A stretch of 9,416 bases of DNA. Origin: Candidatus Hermodarchaeota archaeon (GTDB lineage Archaea; Asgardarchaeota; Hermodarchaeia; Hermodarchaeales; Hermodarchaeaceae). Shown here in pieces: positions 1 through 7,369 of this stretch; within the stretch, counting starts at the first letter, position 1; each line of letters opens with the position of its first letter. The notes under the pieces are model-generated. The model ran no database searches. It was given only the letters and a program-made list of their open reading frames with translations, and was not told the origin of the DNA. Where the stretch lies: the NCBI GenBank assembly GCA_016840185.1, contig JAEOSV010000138.1, forward strand, positions 1-9,416, read 5' to 3'. Both the position numbers and the translations under genes were made by a program.

Positions 1-80
1 CGTAAAGCATCAACAACGGTTTGAATGTGGCCCATGAAAACCTTGCACATGATGTAGACAGACACTGTCACTATCTTCAA
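1..80 (-). CDS. Possible 5' end of a gene running off the left edge
   Basis: On the minus strand a reading frame is open from about position 80 to the window edge. It reads approximately LKIVTVSVYIMCKVFMGH followed by IQTVVDALR. Possible starts are TTG at 80, GTG at 71 (a GAGG sits about nine bases before it) and ATG at 50. The mix of a hydrophobic strand and a helix is protein-like, but only 26 codons are visible and the family is not recognisable. It would lie downstream of and co-directional with the 94-residue gene. A chance open frame is a real alternative. Confidence 0.22.
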   Translation of the reverse strand, partial: MKIVTVSVYIMCKVFMGHIQTVVDAL

Positions 81-172
81 CCTCTTTCATTATTTGTTGC
101 CTTCGTTTCACTCCTTGTGATTAAAGGTTTTCTTCTTCAGCGTAAGAAGCCATGTAGGGTATCGAAAGTCGG

Positions 173-457
173 TTACACACTATAAAGATGTTCAGTTAGG
201 TTTTCTATCTGGGAACAAGTTGCGATGAAATCTTCAAGAGCATGCCGTTCACTCCCAACACATTGTCGCGCTTTGATTTGAGCTGAGTAAATTGCTAAAA
301 GTAATGATTCACGCAATGCTAATTCTACTGACATCCCAGATGATATTAATTGAGGAATTTGCCTTAGCATTTCTTTTGCCAAAGGTAATGCCGGACCTCT
401 TGCCTGTTGGGCAACACGGCGTATTACTGATGAAATTAGCCAGTGACTTTGAATCAT
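173..457 (-). CDS. Hypothetical small helical protein (94 aa)
   Basis: I do not recognise this family. The predicted protein is almost entirely helical, rich in Leu, Ala, Ile and Gln. Basic residues lie near the N-terminus (IRRVAQQAR at about 12-20), a Pro-containing helix follows at 22-36, and an amphipathic stretch around 43-65 includes LALRESLLLAIYSAQ. There is no signal peptide, no clear transmembrane helix and no metal-binding cluster; the two cysteines (66, 81) are isolated. The start is well supported: the minus strand has GGAGTG (positions 466-471) eight bases before the ATG, and a TTTAAGTA box further upstream. It is transcribed divergently from the surface-protein cluster, with 330 bases between the starts, so a functional link is not shown. 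It is probably a small cytosolic protein, perhaps a helical partner or regulator, but that is a guess. Confidence 0.65.
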   Translation of the reverse strand: MIQSHWLISSVIRRVAQQARGPALPLAKEMLRQIPQLISSGMSVELALRESLLLAIYSAQIKARQCVGSERHALEDFIATCSQIENLTEHLYSV

Positions 458-465
458 TCCACTAA

Positions 466-504
466 CACTCCGATGATTTTCTCCTATTGGAAATATTACT
501 TAAA
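466..504 (-). promoter_or_regulatory. Promoter and Shine-Dalgarno of the 94-aa gene
   Basis: Read on the minus strand, a TATA-like TTTAAGTA (497-504) is followed about 25 bases later by the region just ahead of GGAGTG (466-471), which lies eight bases before the ATG at 457. This gives a predicted leader of roughly 17 bases carrying a strong Shine-Dalgarno. An alternative AT-rich box, AATATTT, lies a few bases nearer the gene. Confidence 0.45.
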
Positions 505-588
505 CAACACGTGAACACCCTTATCTCCTTCTGAAGAACTCAAAACTCTAGACCAAACTCGGTACTTCATGTTCCTTTCGTTAAAACG

Positions 589-617
589 GGAAAAAAAAGA
601 ATGTTCATTTTTTTTCC
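589..617. repeat. Perfect A8/T8 inverted repeat
   Basis: The left arm GGAAAAAAAA (589-598) and right arm TTTTTTTTCC (608-617) are exact reverse complements around the nine-base loop GAATGTTCA. Either strand therefore carries a hairpin ending in a run of T, which could act as a two-way terminator. The place is odd for one, because both flanking genes point away from it. Alternatives are a rigid A-tract that excludes chromatin proteins or an operator; the loop itself contains the small palindrome GAATGTTC. Confidence 0.5.
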
Positions 618-647
618 ACTTTCTCTGAACACTCTCACTAACCCCTT

Positions 648-758
648 ATGATTGAAGTGAAATCGTTAGAAAATATTACTGATGGTTTTGAATGGAAGTT
701 ATCGGAGCTTGCTCAACAGAAGTATGATGATTCAGTTCTCTTCGATAGAAATCCTTAA
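648..758 (+). CDS. Doubtful small ORF (36 aa)
   Basis: An ATG at 648 opens a frame that closes at TAA 756-758. It encodes an acidic peptide beginning MIEVKSLENITDGFEWKLSE and ending SVLFDRNP. The composition looks like soluble protein rather than random AT-rich translation. However, there is no Shine-Dalgarno, no convincing TATA box at leaderless distance, and its stop lies inside the TATA-like box of the next gene. It could be a small protein, a regulatory upstream ORF, a degraded gene remnant or chance. Confidence 0.2.
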   Translation: MIEVKSLENITDGFEWKLSELAQQKYDDSVLFDRNP

Positions 759-787
759 AAAATAACCAAATGCTGCGCGAAGCTGTT
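756..787 (+). promoter_or_regulatory. Probable promoter for a leaderless start at 788
   Basis: TTAAAAAATA (755-764) is a good archaeal TATA-like box. Its centre is about 27 bases before the ATG at 788, which is the spacing expected if transcription starts at or near that ATG. No Shine-Dalgarno precedes either 770 or 788, which agrees with leaderless initiation. Confidence 0.45.
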
Positions 788-1663
788 ATGACTCGAAAAA
801 ACGTGAATGTCACGAATCTTAATTCAGCATCTACAGCTCAATCGATTTTACTACGACATGATTTCTCTTTCCTGTCCACGAGAGATGATGGCACACAAAT
901 TGTTACACGAAATTATGAATGTCAGGGTGTTGCCTGTTGTGACATACTCGTGTATAGGAGTGTTCTGAAGGAAAAAGGCCCCCTTCGGAATGCAGTTAGA
1001 TCTCTTATTCAGGCCCTCTCCGACTTACAGAGCCAGCTTCAAGAGGATTCACATCAGCTTATTCCACAGTTTCAACGTCATTCCATCAATTTCTTCAGAA
1101 AGAAAGCATCTGTCCTCACTAACGAGTCACGCCATCCTATTTCTTGTCAAATCATTCCTCTGCTTCTCTATCAAACGGAAGACGCACTTCCCTCAATTCG
1201 AGATCGTGCAACCGCTTATCCCGTACAGCTCATTCATCTTGATCATTTGGAGGAATTTCTTATTCAGAATTTTCCAAAACGAGAGCTCGCACCAAAAACC
1301 TCGTACAAACGTTTTCAATTTCTCAGAAGATCCTATCGAAATCTTGGGATTACTATCCTTCTACTCCCTATTGTGCTTGGATTATCAGGAATATTACTTG
1401 GTCTTCAGCTCATTCTTTTTGCTTTTCTAACGACACTTTTTGGTGTTCTCGGAATGATCATCCTTCTCAGAAGGGCAACTAGTTCGTTTACACAATTTCA
1501 AGTTTTAAATGCAATTCCAGTTTACACCACAAAATCAAGCCCACAAACCCCTGCACAAAATGGAGTGCCTCCCGTCCTTCTCTCTCAATTTGAGGACATT
1601 CTAATGAACTCTACCGTCACTTCGTTGTCGAGGTCTATTGAAGGTGAAGCGGGGGATGACTGA
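788..1663 (+). CDS. Hypothetical membrane-hairpin protein with N-terminal soluble domain (291 aa)
   Basis: The family is not recognised. Residue numbers below count from the earlier ATG at 770; the start at 788 (residue 7) is preferred because the TATA-like box sits at leaderless distance from it. Residues ~30-170 form a mixed alpha/beta soluble domain. A hydrophobic hairpin follows at about 192-212 and 213-233, flanked by basic residues (RRSYR before, LLRR after), so both ends should face the cytosol. A polar tail of ~60 residues ends the protein. The stretch at about 126-165 (strand IIPLLLY, a helix, strand PVQLIHLD, then LEEFLIQ) recalls the C-terminal half of Mrr/PD-(D/E)XK nuclease folds, but I cannot see a complete catalytic triad, so any nuclease role is speculative. 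The stop TGA overlaps the next ATG (TGATG), indicating translational coupling to the secreted protein downstream. Confidence 0.75.
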   Translation: MTRKNVNVTNLNSASTAQSILLRHDFSFLSTRDDGTQIVTRNYECQGVACCDILVYRSVLKEKGPLRNAVRSLIQALSDLQSQLQEDSHQLIPQFQRHSINFFRKKASVLTNESRHPISCQIIPLLLYQTEDALPSIRDRATAYPVQLIHLDHLEEFLIQNFPKRELAPKTSYKRFQFLRRSYRNLGITILLLPIVLGLSGILLGLQLILFAFLTTLFGVLGMIILLRRATSSFTQFQVLNAIPVYTTKSSPQTPAQNGVPPVLLSQFEDILMNSTVTSLSRSIEGEAGDD

Positions 1664-2469
1664 TGAAATCAACTATAAATAATATGCAAAAGAATTTGAA
1701 TCGACTATTTGTAATCCTTTTCATTCTAATTCTCACCTTGTCACTGTCTTCCGTTGAAAGTACGCTTCAATCTGGGTCGATTTCTGCGCAACCGAATTTT
1801 GAGCAAATACGAATCTATCACTTGAATGTCTCAACTCACCAAAACAACATATCTAGCTCATATCATGGATATTTAGAACTCAGACTTACCTCAACTGATT
1901 CACAATTATGTCAAGGCAACTTAACCTGGTATCTAACTTGGGATAATGGTATTAGTTGGACTTCCTACTCCGTCGAATATACCTACTCGGAGAATCGAAG
2001 CTACCAATTTGCAGGATTATTGCTCTACACAGGCTGGTGGATTCCTCCTATTCTTCACTTAGGAGATGAAATTCGAATTGACGGCGACCCACCATCAACA
2101 AACAATTTTCTTCGCACCACTCCATTTACAGTAACAGATCTTGTTTCCATCCAAATTCATTCAGAATATTTCCTTTGTTGGCAACTTTCCTATGGGTTCA
2201 GTCAACAGCAACATGAAGCATTCTACTATGAGTTTCATACAGGCATCCTCGTTAGTGCAATCTCAATTCTCTTTGAAGAAAATCAGCCCGCTCATGAAGT
2301 ATATGTTGAACTTGCATCCATCTCCCCTGCAATTCCTGTTCTACATCCTCTACTACATTATTGGACTTCGTACTATTCACTTATTCTAGCCCTGGTTGGG
2401 GCTTCAATTACTACACTAATGGTAAACTACCTTCTTCGGCATCTTACTAAATCTCTCAAAAAACCCTGA
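1663..2469 (+). CDS. Secreted, C-terminally anchored surface protein (268 aa)
   Basis: A signal peptide or N-terminal membrane helix spans about 14-31 (LFVILFILILTLSL). A beta-rich ectodomain covers ~40-235 and a second membrane helix ~237-257, with a short basic cytosolic tail (RHLTKSLKKP). The ectodomain has alternating polar/aromatic strands, four N-glycosylation sequons (N55, N62, N86, N111) and two cysteines (83, 172) that could pair. It also contains YYEFHTGILVSA (188-199), a pattern of the 'YY..(T)GILV' kind often met in archaeal secreted proteins; the exact family is not certain. The ATG overlaps the preceding stop and has GGGGGA seven bases upstream, so it is read from the same transcript. 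Its role is probably as partner or accessory to the giant surface protein encoded next, inferred only from context. Confidence 0.75.
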   Translation: MKSTINNMQKNLNRLFVILFILILTLSLSSVESTLQSGSISAQPNFEQIRIYHLNVSTHQNNISSSYHGYLELRLTSTDSQLCQGNLTWYLTWDNGISWTSYSVEYTYSENRSYQFAGLLLYTGWWIPPILHLGDEIRIDGDPPSTNNFLRTTPFTVTDLVSIQIHSEYFLCWQLSYGFSQQQHEAFYYEFHTGILVSAISILFEENQPAHEVYVELASISPAIPVLHPLLHYWTSYYSLILALVGASITTLMVNYLLRHLTKSLKKP

Positions 2470-2493
2470 AGTCACCAATACTTGAACAAAATG

Positions 2494-2538
2494 CTTAAAA
2501 ATCAATCAAAAACCTCGCTCCGCCATCTGTTCCAGGAG
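2494..2538 (+). promoter_or_regulatory. Possible internal promoter and Shine-Dalgarno of the giant surface gene
   Basis: The 79-base gap after the secreted-protein gene contains CTTAAAAATC (2494-2503), a TATA-like box, and AGGAG (2534-2538) ten bases before the ATG at 2549. A start about 26 bases after the box would give a leader of ~25 bases that includes the Shine-Dalgarno. The giant gene may therefore be expressed both from upstream and from its own promoter. Confidence 0.4.
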
Positions 2539-2548
2539 AATCCTAACA

Positions 2549-5500
2549 ATGCCACGAATCTGCAATAATATCAGCAAATCCATTGTTCTATGTCTCATCT
2601 TAATCACATTAATCGGCAGTTTCCCTTTTTCAGCTCGCCCTGTTCACACACCGATTACGCCGAAATCAACGACCAACAGTATGTCTAATACATCAGCGGA
2701 ATTGCTACTTTCAGAACTTCAATCCTCCAATCAAGAATCCGATATCTTAAGTGATCAAATCAACAACATTCCGATACCGAATTGCTCTTCGTCTTTTCTA
2801 ATACTGGGAAACCTGCTAGTCGTATATGGTAATTATGTCAATGAAACTACCCAAGAACCCATTACAGTGTGGACTAACCTTTTTCAACACCTTGGATTTA
2901 ACACAACAGCAACCCACATTGATGCATTTAATCAATCCTCTGAATTTGATTTAGTAATTGTCACCCCAAGTGTGGGCACAAGCAACGGTTCCTTTGGAGT
3001 ATCTTCAACAAACGCAGCAAAAATCGGAAATTGTAAACAACCCATTCTTCTGCTTGGTTATGCCCACGAAGTTTTAGATCGACTCAAAACTTTTGACCCA
3101 ATCTTAGATTTTGTTCCCTGTGTTGAACGATATCTCTGGTCTCAAAATCATCAACAACAGTTTTTCTCATTCCCCTTTACTATCCCTGTTACTAATGGTC
3201 GCTTCGGAATCTACTCAGACCACGTAAGCTATGATGCCTATCGATTCTCATCCTTACCCTCAAAAACCGAGGTGTTAGGTACAAATTATGGTGAATCTGG
3301 AGCACAACTTCTATGGTTTAGAGCCTTCTCGGTAAACCCACAAATCTACTATTGGGGACTCGATCGAGTTGGAAATCTGAATTCCTACGGGCGACAGTTC
3401 TGTGAAAATCTCATTCATTGGATAATACGACCAACTCTACAAAAGAGGCTAGGTGAATTACTATCAGCTTTGCAATTACCTGATGTAGATGGAGAAGATT
3501 ATTGGGCGATACAAGGAGGCGGCGGATTCGGGTATCCTCTAGAACCGTCTCTCCGATTTTCGTATTATGTGACGGACATTGTTGAAACAAATGGGCTGGT
3601 CATGAATCTTTCAAATTTTGAACCATGGCTCCTCGGGTGTTACAATTCGGAACTGGGATGTTTCGAAGATCTGGCAAGTCTCCAATTATTTGACCGATGT
3701 ATTACGACCGCAATGAGCGTTCTGATGGCCGAGGATTTGGGAATTCTTGATCAGATAAACCAAACACAAATCATCTTGTATTTGAAGAATTGTCAAGACA
3801 CTTTCTCTGGAGGGTTCTTTACTGAACTCGGTTCTTCAGAGACGAGTCTTTCTGCCACACGTTATGCCATTCAAAGCTTATCGGTGCTTGAACAGCTCCC
3901 CACACTCAATATACAAGCAGTCATCGATTATGTTGCAAATTGCCAGGAGCTCAATCCCTTTCACAATGAGTACGGAGGATTTTACTCCTCTGATAACGGG
4001 GGTCTAAGTACAAGCCTTGTGAATGCCTTAGATGCCATCATCACACTTGAGCAGTTTGATGCCCTAAACGCAATTAATCAATCCGCTCTTCTCACCTTTC
4101 TTGCAAACTGTGAAGACCCAAACGGGAGTTCAATTTTTGACACTAGACAATTCATGGACTCTGATGAATGGATTTTGGGAACCTCGTGTGCCATTCAGAT
4201 TCTAACGCTCCTCAACACCCAGGGATCTTTTGACACAGATATTAGTCGTGAATTCGTTGTTGCCAACCAATTTCCAAATGGAGGTTGGGGACGAGGAGAT
4301 TTGTTTCATGACTTCCATAACTCACCTGACGAAACATGGTTTGGTGCCCAAGCACTCGCTCTTACAGGAGGGCTAGGTGAAACTGAATTTCACCTCATTC
4401 AGTATCTCAACCAATGCTGTACCGGCTGGGGCGGTGCTTCAGAACCTTCTATTTTCGGTGATTTTCTTACAGGTACTGAGGTTATTTTTGCCCTCACACA
4501 AGTAGATGCTTTACAAATACTAAATCAAACAGCGTATCTGAAATATCTTGAAAACTGCTGGTCCCAAAGTTACAACTCCTTTGTTGCTCACCAACTTCCT
4601 TCTTCCATTGGAACTAATACCGATAAACCAACACCTGATCGAATCGCTTTAGAATCAGGCACATATGGTCCACTCTATCATTACGCCTTTAGTCAATTGA
4701 TTTCTGTTCTGAACCTCACTGATGCTCCCTGGACAAATTTTGCTACCCAAATTCAAATTGAAATTAAAGCAAGCCAATCTGATCATCCAGATTTCAAAGG
4801 AATGTTTGGGCTTCATCATCTTTACATTGGTCATGAAAGTAATCTTACTTTTCGTTTTGACACTACCTGTTGGAGTCTCTTGGCTCATCAAGCACTGGGG
4901 GGAGATCCCGCAGATTTGAATAACTCTTCAGCAGCACTCTCATACTTGACAAGTTGTCTCCAAACTACTTCAACTCACCAATATTTCTTTGACCCACTGC
5001 ATTCGGTTCCTTTACCAGCGCCTTGGCGTGTTGCAGAGGGTTATCTTGCTGAAACTTGGCTAGGCTTGCAGGCAAATTATTACCTTGATACTAATCTGAC
5101 AGGTCTCGACGGACAAAAGTTAGCACAGTATGTGGTAAGCCTTCTGCAAGAAAATGCATCGATTATCACTACATTTTATGCCACAGAAATCTTGCATCTA
5201 CTCGTCGAAACTGGACTAAATCCAGAGGCCCTCAATCAACTCGAATGGTCTGGTATTCAAGAAAAAATACTGGAAGCCTTCGTTTATGACGGATTCGTCA
5301 ATGATTCGTCCTTACCTCAAGGAAAATGGATGCCTCATCTCGTAAATCTAGGTCTCAAGCTAATTCATCGATTTCAACTTCTCTCACAACTTGACGAAAA
5401 TCCTATACTAAACTTAACGGAATTCATTTACTCAACAGGCACCCTTCCTCTTGGTAGTAATTTTTCATTCTCAGCTACAGTGAAAGAATTGCGTTGGGGA

Positions 5501-6907
5501 CAAGTTCCAACGACTATAAGAATTCAAACTCAAATTTTCAAAACCCATTTCCTCAATTTCTGTTCAATACCCTATTCAGGATATCTTGAAAGCCATGTAG
5601 CAATCCCCGTTACAGCCAGTGCACTGGGTCTCCAAAATCTGACACTCTGTGCATATTCACCCGGGGCAATACCTTTCTATGCCAGTTTCTCAGATATCTG
5701 CACAGGATGGGGCATTCTTACACTTCAGACTGATTTGTCTCAGAATACAACAACTCCTCGTGGTATTCCACTAAATATCACAATGCAACTAGGACTCGAA
5801 GGGGCCATCATACCGCCAGAACAACTCAATAGTGCATCTGTGTCTGTGACCCTCGAAACCACAAACGAAACCTATCTATCCTCGTTAGAGGAGCAAAATC
5901 AATACCACGCCTCAATCACCACACAAAATTTAACTCCCACAAATCACCTCATTCGAATTAATGCCAGTGCTCTATTTTGTACTCCCTATACTTCGACAAC
6001 AATCGTATCAATCATCGTCTATGACACTTACATTACCCTAAACCAAACTAATCCTTCACCGGCTGTCCTCCTCAAACCAATCACGATAGAAATTGGGCTT
6101 TGGAATATGAGTGGTTTCCCCCTAAGTGGATATAGTATAGACTTCAATATCACGCGTCCAAACGAAATACTTCCACTGATATCACTTAATGGGACCACCA
6201 ATCAATCTGGGTTTATCCAATGCTCCTGGATACCTGACGTAATTGGACAATGGAAAGTTATCATCTTGTTTTACGGGCAAGATATGTTTGGGGCTAGTCA
6301 GAAGCTAACGACGATACAAATAAGTCGTCGACCATTAGCCATGATCACACCTACAATCTCATTAATTGGTGCTCCGCTCGAAGTAAATGATCCTTTTCTG
6401 CAACCCACATTAGACATTGTAGTACGACTAACGTACATCAATAACTCACACTCTTATGGGTTAGTTGGTAATTTATCCTTACAAATCCAGTCTCAGGACT
6501 CACATATGCTATTGACATTCTTTCTTCAAACAAATTCCTCCGGGACTGGGGAATTAACGATTACAACCCCTCAACCAGGTTTCTATACCGTGACAATTAA
6601 TTTCGAAGGTCAAACCGGTTTTACACCCTGTTCACTAACCACCCCATTCTTAGTCCGATATTCGCAAAGTCCTTTAGCTGACATTTATTCACTCCTCCTT
6701 TTTGGATCGATAACCCTGATGATTCTAGGTTTAATCTCCGGTGTATTCATCTTTTTACGCCTTCAGCAACGTCTCAATAAATTCCTTCAAGGTATCCACC
6801 CTAGCCAGGAATCCTTTGTAGATACAACATCGTATCTTCTACTTTCTGATACCCACCCTGTTTCTGAATCAGAACCTGAACCATCAACTGAATCAAGTGT
6901 TGAATGA
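2549..6907 (+). CDS. Giant surface protein: GATase1-like domain, prenyltransferase-like toroid repeats, beta-sandwich stalk, membrane anchor (1452 aa)
   Basis: A signal peptide (about 10-30) is followed by a low-complexity polar stretch and an alpha/beta domain at ~80-292. That domain resembles GATase1/ThuA-like folds (strands LLVVYG, DLVIVTP, ILLLGYA; a closing G-RQF-ENLIHWI helix). The expected nucleophile position in LLLGYAH lacks Cys, so it is probably inactive. Residues ~300-950 carry at least seven helical repeats of the prenyltransferase/squalene-cyclase type, recognised by YLKNCQ...GGF, YVANCQ...YGGF, FPNGGWG, CTGWGG and following S/T-rich helices. Neither a DXDD cyclase motif nor the Zn-binding D/C/H set of protein prenyltransferases is evident. 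Three or four beta-sandwich modules fill ~960-1370. One membrane helix (1377-1404) and an acidic cytosolic tail (SESEPEPSTESSVE) end the protein. More than 30 Asn glycosylation sequons lie in the ectodomain and none in the tail. A strong AGGAG supports the start. The likely role is extracellular binding or scaffolding. Confidence 0.85.
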   Translation: MPRICNNISKSIVLCLILITLIGSFPFSARPVHTPITPKSTTNSMSNTSAELLLSELQSSNQESDILSDQINNIPIPNCSSSFLILGNLLVVYGNYVNETTQEPITVWTNLFQHLGFNTTATHIDAFNQSSEFDLVIVTPSVGTSNGSFGVSSTNAAKIGNCKQPILLLGYAHEVLDRLKTFDPILDFVPCVERYLWSQNHQQQFFSFPFTIPVTNGRFGIYSDHVSYDAYRFSSLPSKTEVLGTNYGESGAQLLWFRAFSVNPQIYYWGLDRVGNLNSYGRQFCENLIHWIIRPTLQKRLGELLSALQLPDVDGEDYWAIQGGGGFGYPLEPSLRFSYYVTDIVETNGLVMNLSNFEPWLLGCYNSELGCFEDLASLQLFDRCITTAMSVLMAEDLGILDQINQTQIILYLKNCQDTFSGGFFTELGSSETSLSATRYAIQSLSVLEQLPTLNIQAVIDYVANCQELNPFHNEYGGFYSSDNGGLSTSLVNALDAIITLEQFDALNAINQSALLTFLANCEDPNGSSIFDTRQFMDSDEWILGTSCAIQILTLLNTQGSFDTDISREFVVANQFPNGGWGRGDLFHDFHNSPDETWFGAQALALTGGLGETEFHLIQYLNQCCTGWGGASEPSIFGDFLTGTEVIFALTQVDALQILNQTAYLKYLENCWSQSYNSFVAHQLPSSIGTNTDKPTPDRIALESGTYGPLYHYAFSQLISVLNLTDAPWTNFATQIQIEIKASQSDHPDFKGMFGLHHLYIGHESNLTFRFDTTCWSLLAHQALGGDPADLNNSSAALSYLTSCLQTTSTHQYFFDPLHSVPLPAPWRVAEGYLAETWLGLQANYYLDTNLTGLDGQKLAQYVVSLLQENASIITTFYATEILHLLVETGLNPEALNQLEWSGIQEKILEAFVYDGFVNDSSLPQGKWMPHLVNLGLKLIHRFQLLSQLDENPILNLTEFIYSTGTLPLGSNFSFSATVKELRWGQVPTTIRIQTQIFKTHFLNFCSIPYSGYLESHVAIPVTASALGLQNLTLCAYSPGAIPFYASFSDICTGWGILTLQTDLSQNTTTPRGIPLNITMQLGLEGAIIPPEQLNSASVSVTLETTNETYLSSLEEQNQYHASITTQNLTPTNHLIRINASALFCTPYTSTTIVSIIVYDTYITLNQTNPSPAVLLKPITIEIGLWNMSGFPLSGYSIDFNITRPNEILPLISLNGTTNQSGFIQCSWIPDVIGQWKVIILFYGQDMFGASQKLTTIQISRRPLAMITPTISLIGAPLEVNDPFLQPTLDIVVRLTYINNSHSYGLVGNLSLQIQSQDSHMLLTFFLQTNSSGTGELTITTPQPGFYTVTINFEGQTGFTPCSLTTPFLVRYSQSPLADIYSLLLFGSITLMILGLISGVFIFLRLQQRLNKFLQGIHPSQESFVDTTSYLLLSDTHPVSESEPEPSTESSVE

Positions 6908-6908
6908 A

Positions 6909-7325
6909 ATGAGTCGAAAGTACAAAGTTATTCAATGCCCAAATTGCTCTAAATCCGTCTGTCTACCATTATCTGGTCCTAGAAATTCTTGCCTTCTTTG
7001 TGGGTTTACGATTGTCCTCAATGAGATAGAAGGGCCAATTATCAATGAGCACCAAGCCGATCATTATCAAGTTCAAGAGCAGCAACTCGCTAGCCAATAT
7101 ACAAGAAAACTCAACACAAACCTTGGAATCGCTGAGCATGTTCTTCAAATTCTCAAATCTTACAAATCAGATAACTCCAAATGGTTACCACTCCACGAAG
7201 TTTTTCGGTTATGTCTTGAATCCGGATTGACTCCAAAAGAAATTCGAAAAGCACTTGATGTCCTCAATGCAGGAGGGTTTTTAGAAAAACGAGAAGACAC
7301 AGTGCGTATGATTCCGCTTAATTAG
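6909..7325 (+). CDS. Zinc-ribbon plus winged-helix protein (138 aa), putative regulator
   Basis: Cys10-X2-Cys13 and Cys28-X2-Cys31, separated by 14 residues, form a typical zinc ribbon at the N-terminus. An additional Cys lies at 18. A Gln-rich helical linker leads to a C-terminal winged helix-turn-helix at ~70-137. It shows the pattern helix (VLQILKSY), helix (LHEVFRLCLESG), recognition-type helix (TPKEIRKALDVLNAGGFL) and a wing (EKREDTVRMI). It probably binds DNA or RNA in the cytosol; the specific family is not identified. The ATG at 6909 starts one base after the stop of the giant gene, so translation is likely coupled and the protein may control or report on the surface cluster. In-frame GTG (6897) and TTG (6900) upstream would overlap the giant gene and have no better Shine-Dalgarno. 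No T-run terminator follows on this strand. Confidence 0.8.
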   Translation: MSRKYKVIQCPNCSKSVCLPLSGPRNSCLLCGFTIVLNEIEGPIINEHQADHYQVQEQQLASQYTRKLNTNLGIAEHVLQILKSYKSDNSKWLPLHEVFRLCLESGLTPKEIRKALDVLNAGGFLEKREDTVRMIPLN

Positions 7326-7341
7326 TTGACTAGAACGAAAG

Positions 7342-7369
7342 AAAAACGGCAGGGGCTATTTACGCCCCT
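7342..7369 (-). terminator. Hairpin plus T-tract terminator of the DUF2769-like gene
   Basis: AGGGGC (7351-7356) pairs with GCCCCT (7364-7369) around a seven-base loop. On the minus strand the stem is followed after a few bases by a five-T run and further pyrimidines (7342-7346 and beyond). The stop codon of the gene (7356-7358) lies at the stem-loop edge. The hairpin sits between two convergent genes, so it may also slow transcription arriving from the plus strand. Confidence 0.5.

Larger units (their letters stand above)
458..787. other. Divergent intergenic region, 330 bp
   Basis: This stretch separates the minus-strand 94-aa gene from the plus-strand surface cluster. It holds a promoter at each end, a perfect 10-bp A-tract/T-tract inverted repeat near the middle (589-617), and an ATG-started 36-codon ORF (648-758) lacking a visible Shine-Dalgarno. 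The string TGAACAC followed by CCCTTAT occurs twice, at about 512-524 and 627-649, with extra bases inserted in the second copy. I see no tRNA or structured RNA here. Confidence 0.6.

Noticed and set aside
3..185. Plus-strand open frame at the left edge with a hydrophobic segment
   Set aside because: It begins with a stop at the edge, has no ATG start or Shine-Dalgarno, and overlaps the end of the 94-aa gene.
3482..3502. DVDGED as a class II terpene cyclase DXDD motif
   Set aside because: The spacing and residues do not fit DXDD, it lies before the first toroid repeat, and the protein is exported.
4655..4919. Short open frames on both strands inside the giant gene
   Set aside because: They lie fully within the 1452-residue reading frame, whose repeats and topology are coherent across the region.
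2549..6907. Thioester motif (C-x-E-Q) of complement/A2M proteins in the giant toroid protein
   Set aside because: No such motif is present; Cys-containing strings such as GCFED and NCQEL do not match, so only the general domain layout is shared.
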